From: a virus
Direction: 5' to 3' (one strand)
IMG/VR virus record: IMGVR_UViG_3300005253_000382
Coordinates: 1 to 55,920 of that record
Length of the DNA: 55,920 nucleotides
Shown: in pieces, positions 31,444-38,102 of the stretch
Numbering within the stretch: the first letter of the stretch is position 1
How the letters are laid out: the number at the start of each line of letters is the position of its first letter
Made by a program: the position numbers and the translations under genes
The notes under the pieces: model-generated
What the model saw: only the letters and a program-made list of their open reading frames with translations
What the model was told of the DNA's origin: nothing
Databases searched by the model: none

Positions 31444-31881
31444 ATGGGAATACAAAACCCCGCAAATTTTTGCACTGATTGCGGTGTGATTATATTGAAG
31501 GAATCCAAGCGTTGTTATAGTTGTGCCACTAAACATAAATGGGAACAGGGAATTATGCATACGCTCAGGGGGGCTCAACATCCCCAATGGAGAGGGGGTC
31601 GCTTCATCAGTCTTGGATATGTACTTATTTGGTATCCGCAACACCCCCGTGCTTCTAAACAGGGGTATGTTAAAGAGCATATCCTTATATGGGAGCAATA
31701 TCATGGTAAGCCTGTGCCGAAGGGGTGGATAATTCATCATCTGAATGGGATTAGAAATGATAATCGGCCGCAAAATCTGGTTGCTTTTCCAGATAGGAAA
31801 CATAAACATATTCTTCAAGCTAAGGCTAAACGCATTCAAGAATTGGAAGCTCTCCTTAATCATCAATCACAACTCCTCTGA
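31444..31881 (+). CDS. HNH homing-type endonuclease, opposite strand to its neighbours
   Basis: 145 residues. N-terminal zinc ribbon (CTDC 10-13, CYSC 24-27), WRGGR.ISLGYVLIW strand, then the nuclease core KEHILIWEQYHGKPVPKGW and IIHHLNGIRNDNRPQNLVAF, and a coiled C-terminus (AKRIQELEALL). Intact HH and N residues. Inserted on the plus strand among minus-strand early genes and overlapping the end of a convergent small gene, as expected of a mobile selfish gene. Related to the HNH genes at 12077 and 20561. Confidence 0.85.
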   Translation: MGIQNPANFCTDCGVIILKESKRCYSCATKHKWEQGIMHTLRGAQHPQWRGGRFISLGYVLIWYPQHPRASKQGYVKEHILIWEQYHGKPVPKGWIIHHLNGIRNDNRPQNLVAFPDRKHKHILQAKAKRIQELEALLNHQSQLL

Positions 31882-32001
31882 GCGAATTAGCCCCCTATCT
31901 TTTAGCCATTGTATGAACTCTTTATAATCAACTCCACCCCAAAGATATTGCATTATCTTGAGCTTCATTTCTTCTTCTGTTGGGCGTTTATCTTCTGTCA
32001 T
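31867..32001 (-). CDS. hypothetical small protein
   Basis: 44 residues, TEDKRPTEEEMKLKIMQYLW ... FIQWLKDRGLIRSEEL; helical. AAGGAGAAGTA before the ATG, which overlaps the upstream stop. Its last codons overlap the convergent HNH gene. Function unknown. Confidence 0.6.
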   Translation of the reverse strand: MTEDKRPTEEEMKLKIMQYLWGGVDYKEFIQWLKDRGLIRSEEL

Positions 32002-32349
32002 TTACTTCTCCTTATCTAATACACAATATAGAGCTAGGGCAGGATTTACCTCTTCTCTGCTTAGGCTTACCTTGCAAGCCCAATCAACTAGCAGTTTATA
32101 CAGTGCTTCTCCTCCATAGTGGAACTTATAGACTGGCACAGCATGCAGGAACAGGTTTCCTAATGCCTCAATGCCAGTAAGGTCAGGCGGTGCTTGATGG
32201 GTAGACCCATCTGGATATTCCCAGTAAGGCTGTCGGCACACAATGCCCCCTTCGTAGGCAGTCTCTTCTTCGGGGAAAGTTTCAAGAGGATGATATACAA
32301 GCCCACACCCTTCCCAGAACCTTTCTTCCTGCTCTTTTGTTGGTTTCAT
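32002..32349 (-). CDS. phage ABA-sandwich-like protein
   Basis: 115 residues. The C-terminal pattern, LLVDWACKVSLSREEVNPALALYCVLDKE, resembles the small phage ABA-sandwich family in which a conserved 'A.ALC.A' helix ends the domain. The protein at 39944 shares this style. Metal or ligand unknown. Overlaps its upstream neighbour by 4 bases. Confidence 0.6.
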   Translation of the reverse strand: MKPTKEQEERFWEGCGLVYHPLETFPEEETAYEGGIVCRQPYWEYPDGSTHQAPPDLTGIEALGNLFLHAVPVYKFHYGGEALYKLLVDWACKVSLSREEVNPALALYCVLDKEK

Positions 32350-32531
32350 TTCTTCCTCCTTATCTTACAAGCTGGTTGCTCACCATGCCATTCACATAAT
32401 TTCATATACATCTCACAGTTAGATTGTAGGAATTTCTTACAGGGTACTGTATCTCTAACATGCTGATTGGGGGGCTTGTTATCCCCTGATAGATATTGCG
32501 GGCAAGTGATATGTATGTAACAGTTTTTCAT
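32346..32531 (-). CDS. Cys-rich small protein
   Basis: 61 residues with six cysteines (C4, C10, C31, C39, C46, C55) and HITCPQYLSGDN. It lies between the radical SAM gene and the ABA-sandwich gene with 4-base overlaps on both sides. Several Cys could bind zinc or an iron-sulfur cluster. Possible partner of the neighbouring radical SAM protein, by proximity only. Confidence 0.55.
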   Translation of the reverse strand: MKNCYIHITCPQYLSGDNKPPNQHVRDTVPCKKFLQSNCEMYMKLCEWHGEQPACKIRRKK

Positions 32532-33400
32532 CTTTTCTCATATTCCACGCAAAATGTCTCAAAATCATACTTGGCGAATGTCCAGAATTGGTTACACCAT
32601 TCAGCTAGTCTTATATATTGTTTCTCTCTTGGGGTGTTCTCATGCCTCATAATGTAAGGGCGACAGTCGAGCTTCCGCAGTAGATTACAACGTTGTAAAT
32701 CTTGTTCGAAGGTAGTATTAAAGCCGACCAAAACATAGAAGAAAATATACTTCCGCTTGTAGTGTTGGCGAAGCAGGGCAATTTTCTCTCTAACTATTGG
32801 CTCTAATTCAGGATAATCAAAGGCAAATCGAACACCGCCCTTTAACCTAACTTCATTTAGCAACTTAATTATGCGAACTGTCAATAAGCGAATGTCCATA
32901 CCTTGATTCCAATCAATAGCCAGTGATTCTCTTATCGCTTGCCTGGCTATCTTTTCAAAGTGGTCTTCATCGGCATAGGGATTATTGTCATAAAGCACCA
33001 CCCATTCATTTTTACCATCCCAAACATCATAAATGTCCCCAATAGCATGCCAATATCCTTCCTTGCGTCGTACAATACAAAAGGGGCAATTGCGGATACA
33101 CCCCAAAGAAGTATAACCGTAGTTTATATGTGGCTTTACGCCCTCAATCTCTTGTGGTAATTTTATATCTAGGTCGAACCCACTACCGCCAGCCATAATA
33201 TTGGGGTGCAACCCTAATAAATTCTCTACTTTTTGTTTATTCTTGGTGAATATACAAGAGGCATAAACCTTGTCCGCATTATAGATATCCATAGGTGAAC
33301 CCCATAGAACACTATCGCCTTGCTGAGCGTGCCACATGGCTATTTTATGGAGTGCGATATTGGGTAGCTTACTATCTATATTCAAAAGCAATATGTTCAT
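32528..33400 (-). CDS. radical SAM protein (early region)
   Basis: 290 residues. CIRNCPFC (C101, C105, C108) is the CxxxCxxC [4Fe-4S] motif. A preceding segment (MNILLLNIDSKLPNIALHKI) resembles an N-terminal Rossmann-like region of B12-binding-type radical SAM proteins, though no cobalamin histidine motif is clear. DYPELEP and YVLVGFNTT match barrel strands. Homologues in phage early regions are known but their substrate is not. Between the metallophosphoesterase and a Cys-rich small protein. Confidence 0.8.
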   Translation of the reverse strand: MNILLLNIDSKLPNIALHKIAMWHAQQGDSVLWGSPMDIYNADKVYASCIFTKNKQKVENLLGLHPNIMAGGSGFDLDIKLPQEIEGVKPHINYGYTSLGCIRNCPFCIVRRKEGYWHAIGDIYDVWDGKNEWVVLYDNNPYADEDHFEKIARQAIRESLAIDWNQGMDIRLLTVRIIKLLNEVRLKGGVRFAFDYPELEPIVREKIALLRQHYKRKYIFFYVLVGFNTTFEQDLQRCNLLRKLDCRPYIMRHENTPREKQYIRLAEWCNQFWTFAKYDFETFCVEYEKR

Positions 33401-33440
33401 ACTTCCACCTTTACTCGCTTCTTCCTATCACCAACTAGAG

Positions 33441-34409
33441 TTATTCATATAATTTACCACCATACATAAGGGCATGTCCCAGAATCGGTATCTGCTCGGT
33501 CAGAAATCTCTTTTTACCTAGAAAATGAACTAATGAAAAGCCATGCACCCAGTTGGGATTTTGTATCCAGTCAGGGTAGAGTGAGCATAAACAAAAGTTC
33601 TCCCACCAACCCCATACGCCAAACCTATCTCGCTTATAGAAAGAACCACCGCGATGACAATGCCCACATACCCCACAGCCACCATGCTTCTCATACATTC
33701 TCTTGGCTGTATATCCAGAGTGAATACTGGCAATATCACCATGAAGAACAAGGAATATATCGTTTATCATTAACCCGCATTCATAAGGGATATAATCAAT
33801 CTCATAAGCGTCTAAATCAAAAAGCTCTGTAATGCTGAGGCAAGTTAGAGAGGATAGTTCGGGGGCTTTTGTCCATAGAAACTTCTGCCATCTCTCTTCG
33901 TGATTACCTGCTATTAGTTTCTTCTTTGTGTTGGGCAGTATCTTCTTATGTCTTTCAAACATTGCCTTGGTATTATTGACATCAGATTGTAAGTCAACTA
34001 CTCTTTTCGGGTCTTTATCGAACTTTGAAATCTGGTAGAAATCGCACATATCCCCACCATATATCAAATAATCAGGTTGGACTTCCACTAATAAATCTTC
34101 TACTAATTGCAAAACCTTATTGTCCTGATAGGGATTATGGGTATCTCCAATAATCGCTACTGTCTTCAATTCACCATTAAGATGTAAATTGAGGGGTACG
34201 TTGGATTTTACCCCCGTTGAAGAAGGGATGGGATATGTCGCCACTCTTCTTAATTTGAAATGGCGATAAACAGCATCCTTGAAGGTGCCAATCGTAGAAT
34301 AACCACAAGTTTCTGACCAGCTTTCGATTTGCTCCCTGGTAGCAGTGGGATAGAAAGCCATAATCTCTTCGGCTAAAGCAGTCCCTCTTTCTGGTAAAAA
34401 ACTATCCAT
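33441..34409 (-). CDS. calcineurin-like metallophosphoesterase
   Basis: 322 residues from the ATG at 34409 (GGAG upstream; an in-frame TTG at 34430 is less likely). All five motifs are present: GDTH (88-91), GGD (118-120), GNHEER (168-173), LVLHGD (H223) and CGHCH (249-252), giving a two-metal centre. The N-terminal ~80 residues look like an HTH-type or DNA-binding addition (ATREQIESWSETCGYSTIGT). May act on nucleotides, RNA ends or DNA. Member of the replication-side early cluster. Confidence 0.85.
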   Translation of the reverse strand: MDSFLPERGTALAEEIMAFYPTATREQIESWSETCGYSTIGTFKDAVYRHFKLRRVATYPIPSSTGVKSNVPLNLHLNGELKTVAIIGDTHNPYQDNKVLQLVEDLLVEVQPDYLIYGGDMCDFYQISKFDKDPKRVVDLQSDVNNTKAMFERHKKILPNTKKKLIAGNHEERWQKFLWTKAPELSSLTCLSITELFDLDAYEIDYIPYECGLMINDIFLVLHGDIASIHSGYTAKRMYEKHGGCGVCGHCHRGGSFYKRDRFGVWGWWENFCLCSLYPDWIQNPNWVHGFSLVHFLGKKRFLTEQIPILGHALMYGGKLYE

Positions 34410-34509
34410 GTCTACTCCATTTTTCACCAAGCAGACAGCTTACTATAAAACCAATAAGAAAAAGAAGTAGACCGAATGTAATGATTTGTTCTAATGTGGT
34501 TTCAATCAT
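34402..34509 (-). CDS. single-pass membrane protein
   Basis: 35 residues: IETTLEQIITFGLLLFLIGF then IVSCLLGEKWSRHG. One hydrophobic helix (about residues 9-27) with a basic C-terminus. GGAGG precedes the ATG; overlaps neighbours on both sides. Possible small inhibitor or anchor; not identifiable. Confidence 0.55.
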   Translation of the reverse strand: MIETTLEQIITFGLLLFLIGFIVSCLLGEKWSRHG

Positions 34510-34640
34510 TTCTTGCCTCCATTAAGTTTTTTCCTCTTAGCTACTGGGTTAAATTTCCTGTTAAGGTTCTTTCTAGCAGAGTCTAAATTCCCAGTAATTA
34601 CAATACCTAGTTCCTTTAGTTGCTCTTTGCGTTTATCCAT
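34506..34640 (-). CDS. small basic protein
   Basis: 44 residues, DKRKEQLKELGIVITGNLDS followed by a Lys/Arg-rich tail (PV AKRKKLNGGKK). ATG overlaps the upstream stop. Possible nucleic-acid binder. Confidence 0.5.
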   Translation of the reverse strand: MDKRKEQLKELGIVITGNLDSARKNLNRKFNPVAKRKKLNGGKK

Positions 34641-34905
34641 CTAATCCCGCCTCTTTTAATGCTTCTCGGTATTTATGATAGTCAGGAACAAGGTAAGCAG
34701 TATTATCCATTCTCTTAACTTCCTTACCTACGCCCAAAAGTGCTTTCTTGAGTTGGGCTTGGGCTACCCTTGCGAAACATGAATCTAACTCACTAGGCTT
34801 TTTTAGTTTCCATTCACGAGTCCTATTCCTTGCCCATATCTTCCTGCTTTCTATCGCATAAGCCTCTCGTTCTATTTCTATCTCCTCATCTCTCAGTCTT
34901 ATCAT
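34633..34905 (-). CDS. hypothetical basic helical protein
   Basis: 90 residues from the ATG at 34905, preceded by GAGGAGGGTTAAG at the end of the ATPase gene. Charged N-terminal helix (RLRDEEIEIEREAYAIESRK), then RREWKLKKPSEL-type basic segment and a C-terminal helix. Directly downstream of the ATPase; could be a loader or cofactor, by inference. Confidence 0.6.
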   Translation of the reverse strand: MIRLRDEEIEIEREAYAIESRKIWARNRTREWKLKKPSELDSCFARVAQAQLKKALLGVGKEVKRMDNTAYLVPDYHKYREALKEAGLDG

Positions 34906-34906
34906 C

Positions 34907-35779
34907 TTAACCCTCCTCTTTGCCAAGTGGCATAATATTAACGAATTTTTCACCACCCACTAGCTTAAACGACCACCGTAAACCATCGGGGTTGACATCT
35001 CTATCCACCCATGATTTGCCCTTCAGGATTTTTAGAATCCCACCCTCCATAGAAACAACCATTCTTGGTAATTGCTTGGCCCAATCTTTTCCATAAGGCA
35101 AGTCTCTCCCCTCTGGCTTCTGTAGCATAACAATCCATATACCAGTAGTTAGCATATCCCTAAGTTCTCTAAGTAAAGTTCTAATCTCCCAAATGTTTTC
35201 AGGGGATTCTAGGTAGTCAATAATATTGAGAGCATCTGGTTCACCCACATCGGCAAAATCAAAACTCTTGGAACGAATTAAATCGTCTGGCCACTCTTGA
35301 AAGTTGGAGTATTGAGATAATCTCTCATATAATTCTGCCTCACTATTCTCGGTATCAAACAAAACAATCTTATGCTTCTTCCAGTTAAGGTCTACAATGT
35401 TATGAGCAATAGCGGTCTTGCCTGCTTGTGGCGACCCCCCAAAAATAATAACGCTCCTGCGTGGGGTTTTCACATACTCTTCCAAGCCAAAGGGATACTT
35501 AATATCAAACCATCCCCCAGGATTAGCGTGCTTAAAATTCAGTATGTCGTAATCCCTATCAATAACCTGATAAAACCTGTCTCTCTTTTTAAGTTTGGGC
35601 TGTTGTTTGGTAGTTTCATAATAGAGTTTCTTGGAAAGAGCATCCCTGGTTTCCCTCTCCCTCCAATCATAGTATCTGGCAATATCATCAAAGGTGAAAC
35701 GCTCATCTAGCCGCAAGAGAAACCACTCATCAACCCTTAGTGATACCTTCTTATATACTCCGTCTGTGGGTTCATCCAT
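34907..35779 (-). CDS. RecA/RepA-type replication ATPase
   Basis: 290 residues. Walker A GGSPQAGKT (114-122), an acidic FDTENSEAE segment (141-149) as in RepA/AAA_25 proteins, and a Walker B-like ALNIIDYLE (183-191), followed by MLQKPEGRDLPYG. N-terminal 100 residues contain an HTH-like portion (TFDDIARYYDWRERETRDAL). Shorter than DnaB helicases. Its position directly beside a phased TTGTAT array makes it the best candidate initiator or helicase for phage replication. ATG has AAGGAG ten bases upstream. Confidence 0.8.
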   Translation of the reverse strand: MDEPTDGVYKKVSLRVDEWFLLRLDERFTFDDIARYYDWRERETRDALSKKLYYETTKQQPKLKKRDRFYQVIDRDYDILNFKHANPGGWFDIKYPFGLEEYVKTPRRSVIIFGGSPQAGKTAIAHNIVDLNWKKHKIVLFDTENSEAELYERLSQYSNFQEWPDDLIRSKSFDFADVGEPDALNIIDYLESPENIWEIRTLLRELRDMLTTGIWIVMLQKPEGRDLPYGKDWAKQLPRMVVSMEGGILKILKGKSWVDRDVNPDGLRWSFKLVGGEKFVNIMPLGKEEG

Positions 35780-35783
35780 TTAG

Positions 35784-35915
35784 TTGTATCTCCTTGTATA
35801 TTTTGTATCCGCTTGGGTGTGTTTGTATGAAAGTTGTATAGAATTTGTATGAGTTTTGTATGGACAAGGCTAGAATTCTCAATACAAGACCTCCTATATA
35901 CTATATTAAATAATA
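35784..35915. other. candidate replication origin: TTGTAT iteron array plus AT-rich DNA
   Basis: TTGTAT on the plus strand begins at 35784, 35794, 35803, 35823, 35834, 35845 and 35856. A degenerate TTGGGT fills the gap at 35813. Spacings are 10, 9, 10, 10, 11, 11, 11, one helical turn each. A run of A/T (TATATACTATATTAAATAAT, 35894-35913) follows. This is the layout of iteron origins, next to the replication ATPase. It could also be an operator array for that gene. Confidence 0.65.
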
Positions 35916-36178
35916 TCTTTCTTATAAGAGAGCTTCTTCTTCTGTTCGATAACCTTTTTAAGATTTTCTTCTAGGGATACGATTCTTTCCTGTAATCGCA
36001 TAGCTTTTCTATCAAGATGTATGTGAGTATGTGTATGAATAGTTTGTTTCTCAGGAATCTTTTCCTCTTCAGGGTATGTGGGGTAGGACTGAAACTTACT
36101 TCTCCAAGCCTCCAGCCTAGCTCTGGCTTCGTATATTTCTACCCATTGTTCTCGGGTGAAAAGGGGTTTAGTATTCAT
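35906..36178 (-). CDS. coiled-coil protein with His-rich stretch
   Basis: 90 residues. Helical N-terminus (TREQWVEIYEARARLEAWRS), central alternating His/Thr run (HTHTHIH, residues ~47-53) that could bind metal, and a C-terminal coil (RLQERIVSLEENLKKVIEQK). Upstream of the origin candidate in the same transcript. Function unknown. Confidence 0.6.
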   Translation of the reverse strand: MNTKPLFTREQWVEIYEARARLEAWRSKFQSYPTYPEEEKIPEKQTIHTHTHIHLDRKAMRLQERIVSLEENLKKVIEQKKKLSYKKDII

Positions 36179-36212
36179 AATTCTATATCACTCTCTACTT
36201 CATTGCCCCAAC
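36179..36212 (-). repeat. dispersed junction repeat R1, minus-strand copy 1
   Basis: On the minus strand GTTGGGGCAATGAAGTAGAG then AGTGATATAGAATT. Covers the last codons and stop of the 64-residue gene (frame GTT GGG GCA ATG AAG TAG). Confidence 0.8.
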
Positions 36213-36389
36213 TTTGATATGTCCATCCTCATCCCATCTCGGTTCACCGAATGTTTGACTATAATAGAGTTCTACCATAGTAAAATGTCCCTTCTTTTTA
36301 TGGTGTATTGCAGCAACTCCCATAGCATTTTTACCCTCAGTCTTCCAATCGCACTCAGTACACCAAGCATTAGCGTCTAGTAGGTGCAT
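36195..36389 (-). CDS. small C2H2-type zinc-finger protein
   Basis: 64 residues. C10, C13, H29 and H35 (WCTECDWKTEGKNAMGVAAI HHKKKGH) form a C2H2-like finger with a basic helix. Preceded by an R2 leader with AAAGGAGGAG. Likely nucleic-acid binding. Function unknown. Confidence 0.65.
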   Translation of the reverse strand: MHLLDANAWCTECDWKTEGKNAMGVAAIHHKKKGHFTMVELYYSQTFGEPRWDEDGHIKVGAMK

Positions 36390-36390
36390 C

Positions 36391-36422
36391 TTCTCCTCCT
36401 TTCAGCATATATTATCTTCTTT
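36391..36422 (-). repeat. RBS-leader repeat R2, copy 3
   Basis: On the minus strand AGAAGATAATATATGCTGAA followed by AGGAGGAGAA, providing the ribosome-binding site of the zinc-finger gene. Confidence 0.7.
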
Positions 36423-36563
36423 ATCTCTCGGCATTTTCCCTATTAACATATCTTCTATGTCCTGTTTCTTTAAGGTAATATCTACCCATTCTCCATTTGA
36501 GTGATAATTCTTACTATGTCGGATTAAGTATCGGGCGATTATTTCTAAGAGTATTTTATCCAT
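36402..36563 (-). CDS. hypothetical small protein
   Basis: 53 residues from the ATG at 36563, chosen because GGAG in the end of the upstream gene precedes it. Helical start (DKILLEIIARYLIRHSKNYH), beta middle and charged tail. Its stop lies in the R2 repeat. Function unknown. Confidence 0.55.
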   Translation of the reverse strand: MDKILLEIIARYLIRHSKNYHSNGEWVDITLKKQDIEDMLIGKMPRDKEDNIC

Positions 36564-36933
36564 CCTCCATCTCCTTAATTTTCTCTTTAAGGATAGCTTC
36601 AGTCTGAACATCATCACGTTTTTTATAGGTATTTGAGCGAATGGTTAATTCTTCGAAACCCTTTTGTCCCAATCTGGTTATCATATATTCGGTGTAATCA
36701 GCACGCTCCTCTCCTCCCCATCGTCTATGACACGGCATATTGCACAGAAGGGTTACATTGTCATCGTCATATCTTGTGGCCTCTCTGCTCCGTCCGTAAT
36801 AATGGCTCACCCCCAGGTTGTATAAGGAACCATCCTCATCGTATTGTCTACCGCACTTCTGGCAGGTGTAGTTAAATCTAAACCTCTGTATCTGCGTAAA
36901 TAATCGGTCAGTTTTTCTCAATTTGATTTTCAT
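36556..36933 (-). CDS. HNH/NinG-like nuclease
   Basis: 125 residues. YTCQKCGRQYDEDGS gives the first Cys pair, SHYYGRSREATRYDDDN the catalytic His/Arg/Asn region, and LLCNMPCHRRW the second metal pair. The arrangement resembles NinG (lambda Rap-like Holliday-junction nuclease) more than homing HNH proteins, and its place in the early recombination region agrees. Start ATG overlaps the upstream gene. Confidence 0.7.
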   Translation of the reverse strand: MKIKLRKTDRLFTQIQRFRFNYTCQKCGRQYDEDGSLYNLGVSHYYGRSREATRYDDDNVTLLCNMPCHRRWGGEERADYTEYMITRLGQKGFEELTIRSNTYKKRDDVQTEAILKEKIKEMEDG

Positions 36934-37562
36934 AACTCTATATCCTTTACTTCATTGCCCCAACAATCCCAACCCTTTGTTGTTGTTGGGTTATTTTGTA
37001 TTAGTATAAAGTCCACCATTCCCATTGGAATATGTTGAACCCTCACATTACCGAGCCGCTCTTTAATTTCTTGTGTGCGGTGAAGGTGATATTCCCCGTG
37101 GTTCACCCTCGGATAATGTTGATATACTAGCACATCGCAATCTTGTTCTAGTATCGGTTCTATATCTGAATAATAGACATACCGCTTGCTCTGTGGGCTG
37201 TTACGATGAACTGATTTAATCTCCAAACCATTATCGGGGTCAAAAAATAGCAAATCAGGTAAATCTTCTTCATCAATATCCTCTAGGTTGGGGTAATACT
37301 TTCGTATAGGGATAATGCCTGCCTTCTGAATAGCTTTTATATCCCTTATACCAGAAGTTACTAACCCCCGAAGGCAATCGTATATCAGGGTATCTTGCCT
37401 TTTACTCCCATCAAACAAGTAGTTAGTTTTCCTCCCATCCCTTTTGCCATCATCGGGGGTAAGCATCCAGCAAATATCTATCGTATCATAGATATTTGAA
37501 ATGTCTGTTAGGAGTAGGTATTTATTATAATCATTAACATCGGCCACATATTGGTTTTTCAT
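36930..37562 (-). CDS. conserved uncharacterised protein with DPDNG motif
   Basis: 210 residues. Starts MKNQYVADVNDYNKYLLL, then WMLTPDDGKRDGRKTNYL, LLFFDPDNGLE and VYQHYPR. I recognise this ordered set from a widely scattered uncharacterised family in bacteria and phages; the Asp-rich motifs suggest a metal-dependent nuclease-like or nucleotide-binding fold, unproven. Preceded by an R2 leader; the last codons are inside repeat R1. In the early region between the NinG-like nuclease and small genes. Confidence 0.65.
   Translation of the reverse strand: MKNQYVADVNDYNKYLLLTDISNIYDTIDICWMLTPDDGKRDGRKTNYLFDGSKRQDTLIYDCLRGLVTSGIRDIKAIQKAGIIPIRKYYPNLEDIDEEDLPDLLFFDPDNGLEIKSVHRNSPQSKRYVYYSDIEPILEQDCDVLVYQHYPRVNHGEYHLHRTQEIKERLGNVRVQHIPMGMVDFILIQNNPTTTKGWDCWGNEVKDIEL
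36931..36963 (-). repeat. dispersed junction repeat R1, minus-strand copy 2
   Basis: On the minus strand GTTGGGGCAATGAAGTAAAG then GATATAGAGTTAT; here it encodes the C-terminus WGNEVKDIEL of the DPDNG protein. Confidence 0.75.
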
Positions 37563-37563
37563 C

Positions 37564-37596
37564 CCCTTCTCCTTTCAGCATATAGTATCTTCTTCA
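37564..37596 (-). repeat. RBS-leader repeat R2, copy 4
   Basis: On the minus strand GAAGAAGATACTATATGCTG followed by AAAGGAGAAGG, directly before the ATG at 37562. Confidence 0.7.
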
Positions 37597-37617
37597 TTCC
37601 ATTCCTTTATAATTTCG

Positions 37618-37785
37618 TCATTCTTTGGGGGGCGGGTATCTTTTGTCCAGCTCGGCGACCAGCTTATCGCTTTCTCTTAACACCTCTTCCATCGTCCCAC
37701 CAGTAATATCTACCGTGCAATCGTAGGTCTTAATTCCCTTTACTGACGTGCTGATGTTTACCCTATAACGCTTTGATACTTCCAC
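37618..37785 (-). CDS. small conserved-looking protein with GTG start
   Basis: 55 residues from the GTG at 37785 (AAAAGGAGGAACAAAA upstream). Sequence EVSKRYRVNISTSVKGIKTY followed by DCTVDITGGTMEEVLRESDK; a beta strand pair then a helix, ending RYPPPKE. Good composition for a real protein. Function unknown. Confidence 0.65.
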   Translation of the reverse strand: MEVSKRYRVNISTSVKGIKTYDCTVDITGGTMEEVLRESDKLVAELDKRYPPPKE

Positions 37786-37822
37786 TTTTGTTCCTCCTTT
37801 TCAGATTAGGGCATTTATCCAT
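37763..37822 (-). CDS. possible leader peptide
   Basis: 19 residues, DKCPNLKRRNKSGSIKAL after the Met. Strong GGGAGGAATA before the ATG, and the reading frame runs over the ribosome-binding site of the 55-residue gene, so it could couple or regulate its translation. Confidence 0.3.
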   Translation of the reverse strand: MDKCPNLKRRNKSGSIKAL

Positions 37823-37835
37823 TATTCCTCCCTTC

Positions 37836-37937
37836 CTACTTACTATCCTTTTCAAACCGAGCAAGAATCTTCTTGAGATATTTCATTGCATTCTTCTCGG
37901 CATCTTTTATTACCAACAAGATTTCAGGGCTTGCCAA
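37836..37937 (-). CDS. small helical protein with TTG start inside a structured RNA
   Basis: 33 residues from the TTG at 37937, ASPEILLVIKDAEKNAMKYL then KKILARFEKDSK: a convincing amphipathic helix. AAAAGGG lies eight bases upstream, within the loop of a predicted pseudoknot (37940-37966), so its translation may be controlled by RNA structure. An in-frame stop lies just upstream, excluding a longer protein. Confidence 0.45.
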   Translation of the reverse strand: MASPEILLVIKDAEKNAMKYLKKILARFEKDSK

Positions 37938-38089
37938 CAGATTGCCCTTTTAACGCTGTTGCAATCCTTCGGACTTCCTAGCTTTATATCCAGAAGCACG
38001 GACTCAGGCTAGGCAATCTTGCTGATGTAGCACCCTTTCTCTATTAAGGTGTCACCATGTCACCGATTTACACCACTTCCATCAGCAAG
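37938..38089 (-). ncRNA. structured RNA region with competing stems and pseudoknot
   Basis: Within the gene-free stretch 37938-38102. First, a perfect 10-pair stem CTTGCTGATG/CATCAGCAAG (38080-38089 with 38018-38027) encloses 52 bases including GGTGT/ACACC. Second, a 79-base unit closed by GATTGCC/GGCAATC (38018-38012 with 37946-37940), containing CCTAGC/GCTAGG. Third, GATTGC at 37966-37961 also matches GCAATC (37945-37940), and AACA/TGTT interleave to form an H-type pseudoknot. These pairings exclude one another, as in a switch, just upstream of the 33-residue gene. Confidence 0.5.
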
Positions 38090-38102
38090 CTGTTTTAAGG
38101 TT

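Noticed and set aside
31387-31866. 159-codon minus-strand frame opposite the plus-strand HNH gene
   Set aside because: The plus-strand frame has intact zinc and HNH motifs; the opposite frame has no recognisable pattern or ribosome-binding site.
35797-35890. 36-codon TTG-start frame through the TTGTAT array with an AGGAGG upstream
   Set aside because: The composition follows the repeat (Tyr, Thr, Ile, Gln), there is no protein-like pattern, and the phased repeats explain the sequence better.
37773-38012. Plus-strand 79-codon hydrophobic frame
   Set aside because: Lies opposite small genes with strong ribosome-binding sites and the structured RNA; no promoter or binding site of its own.
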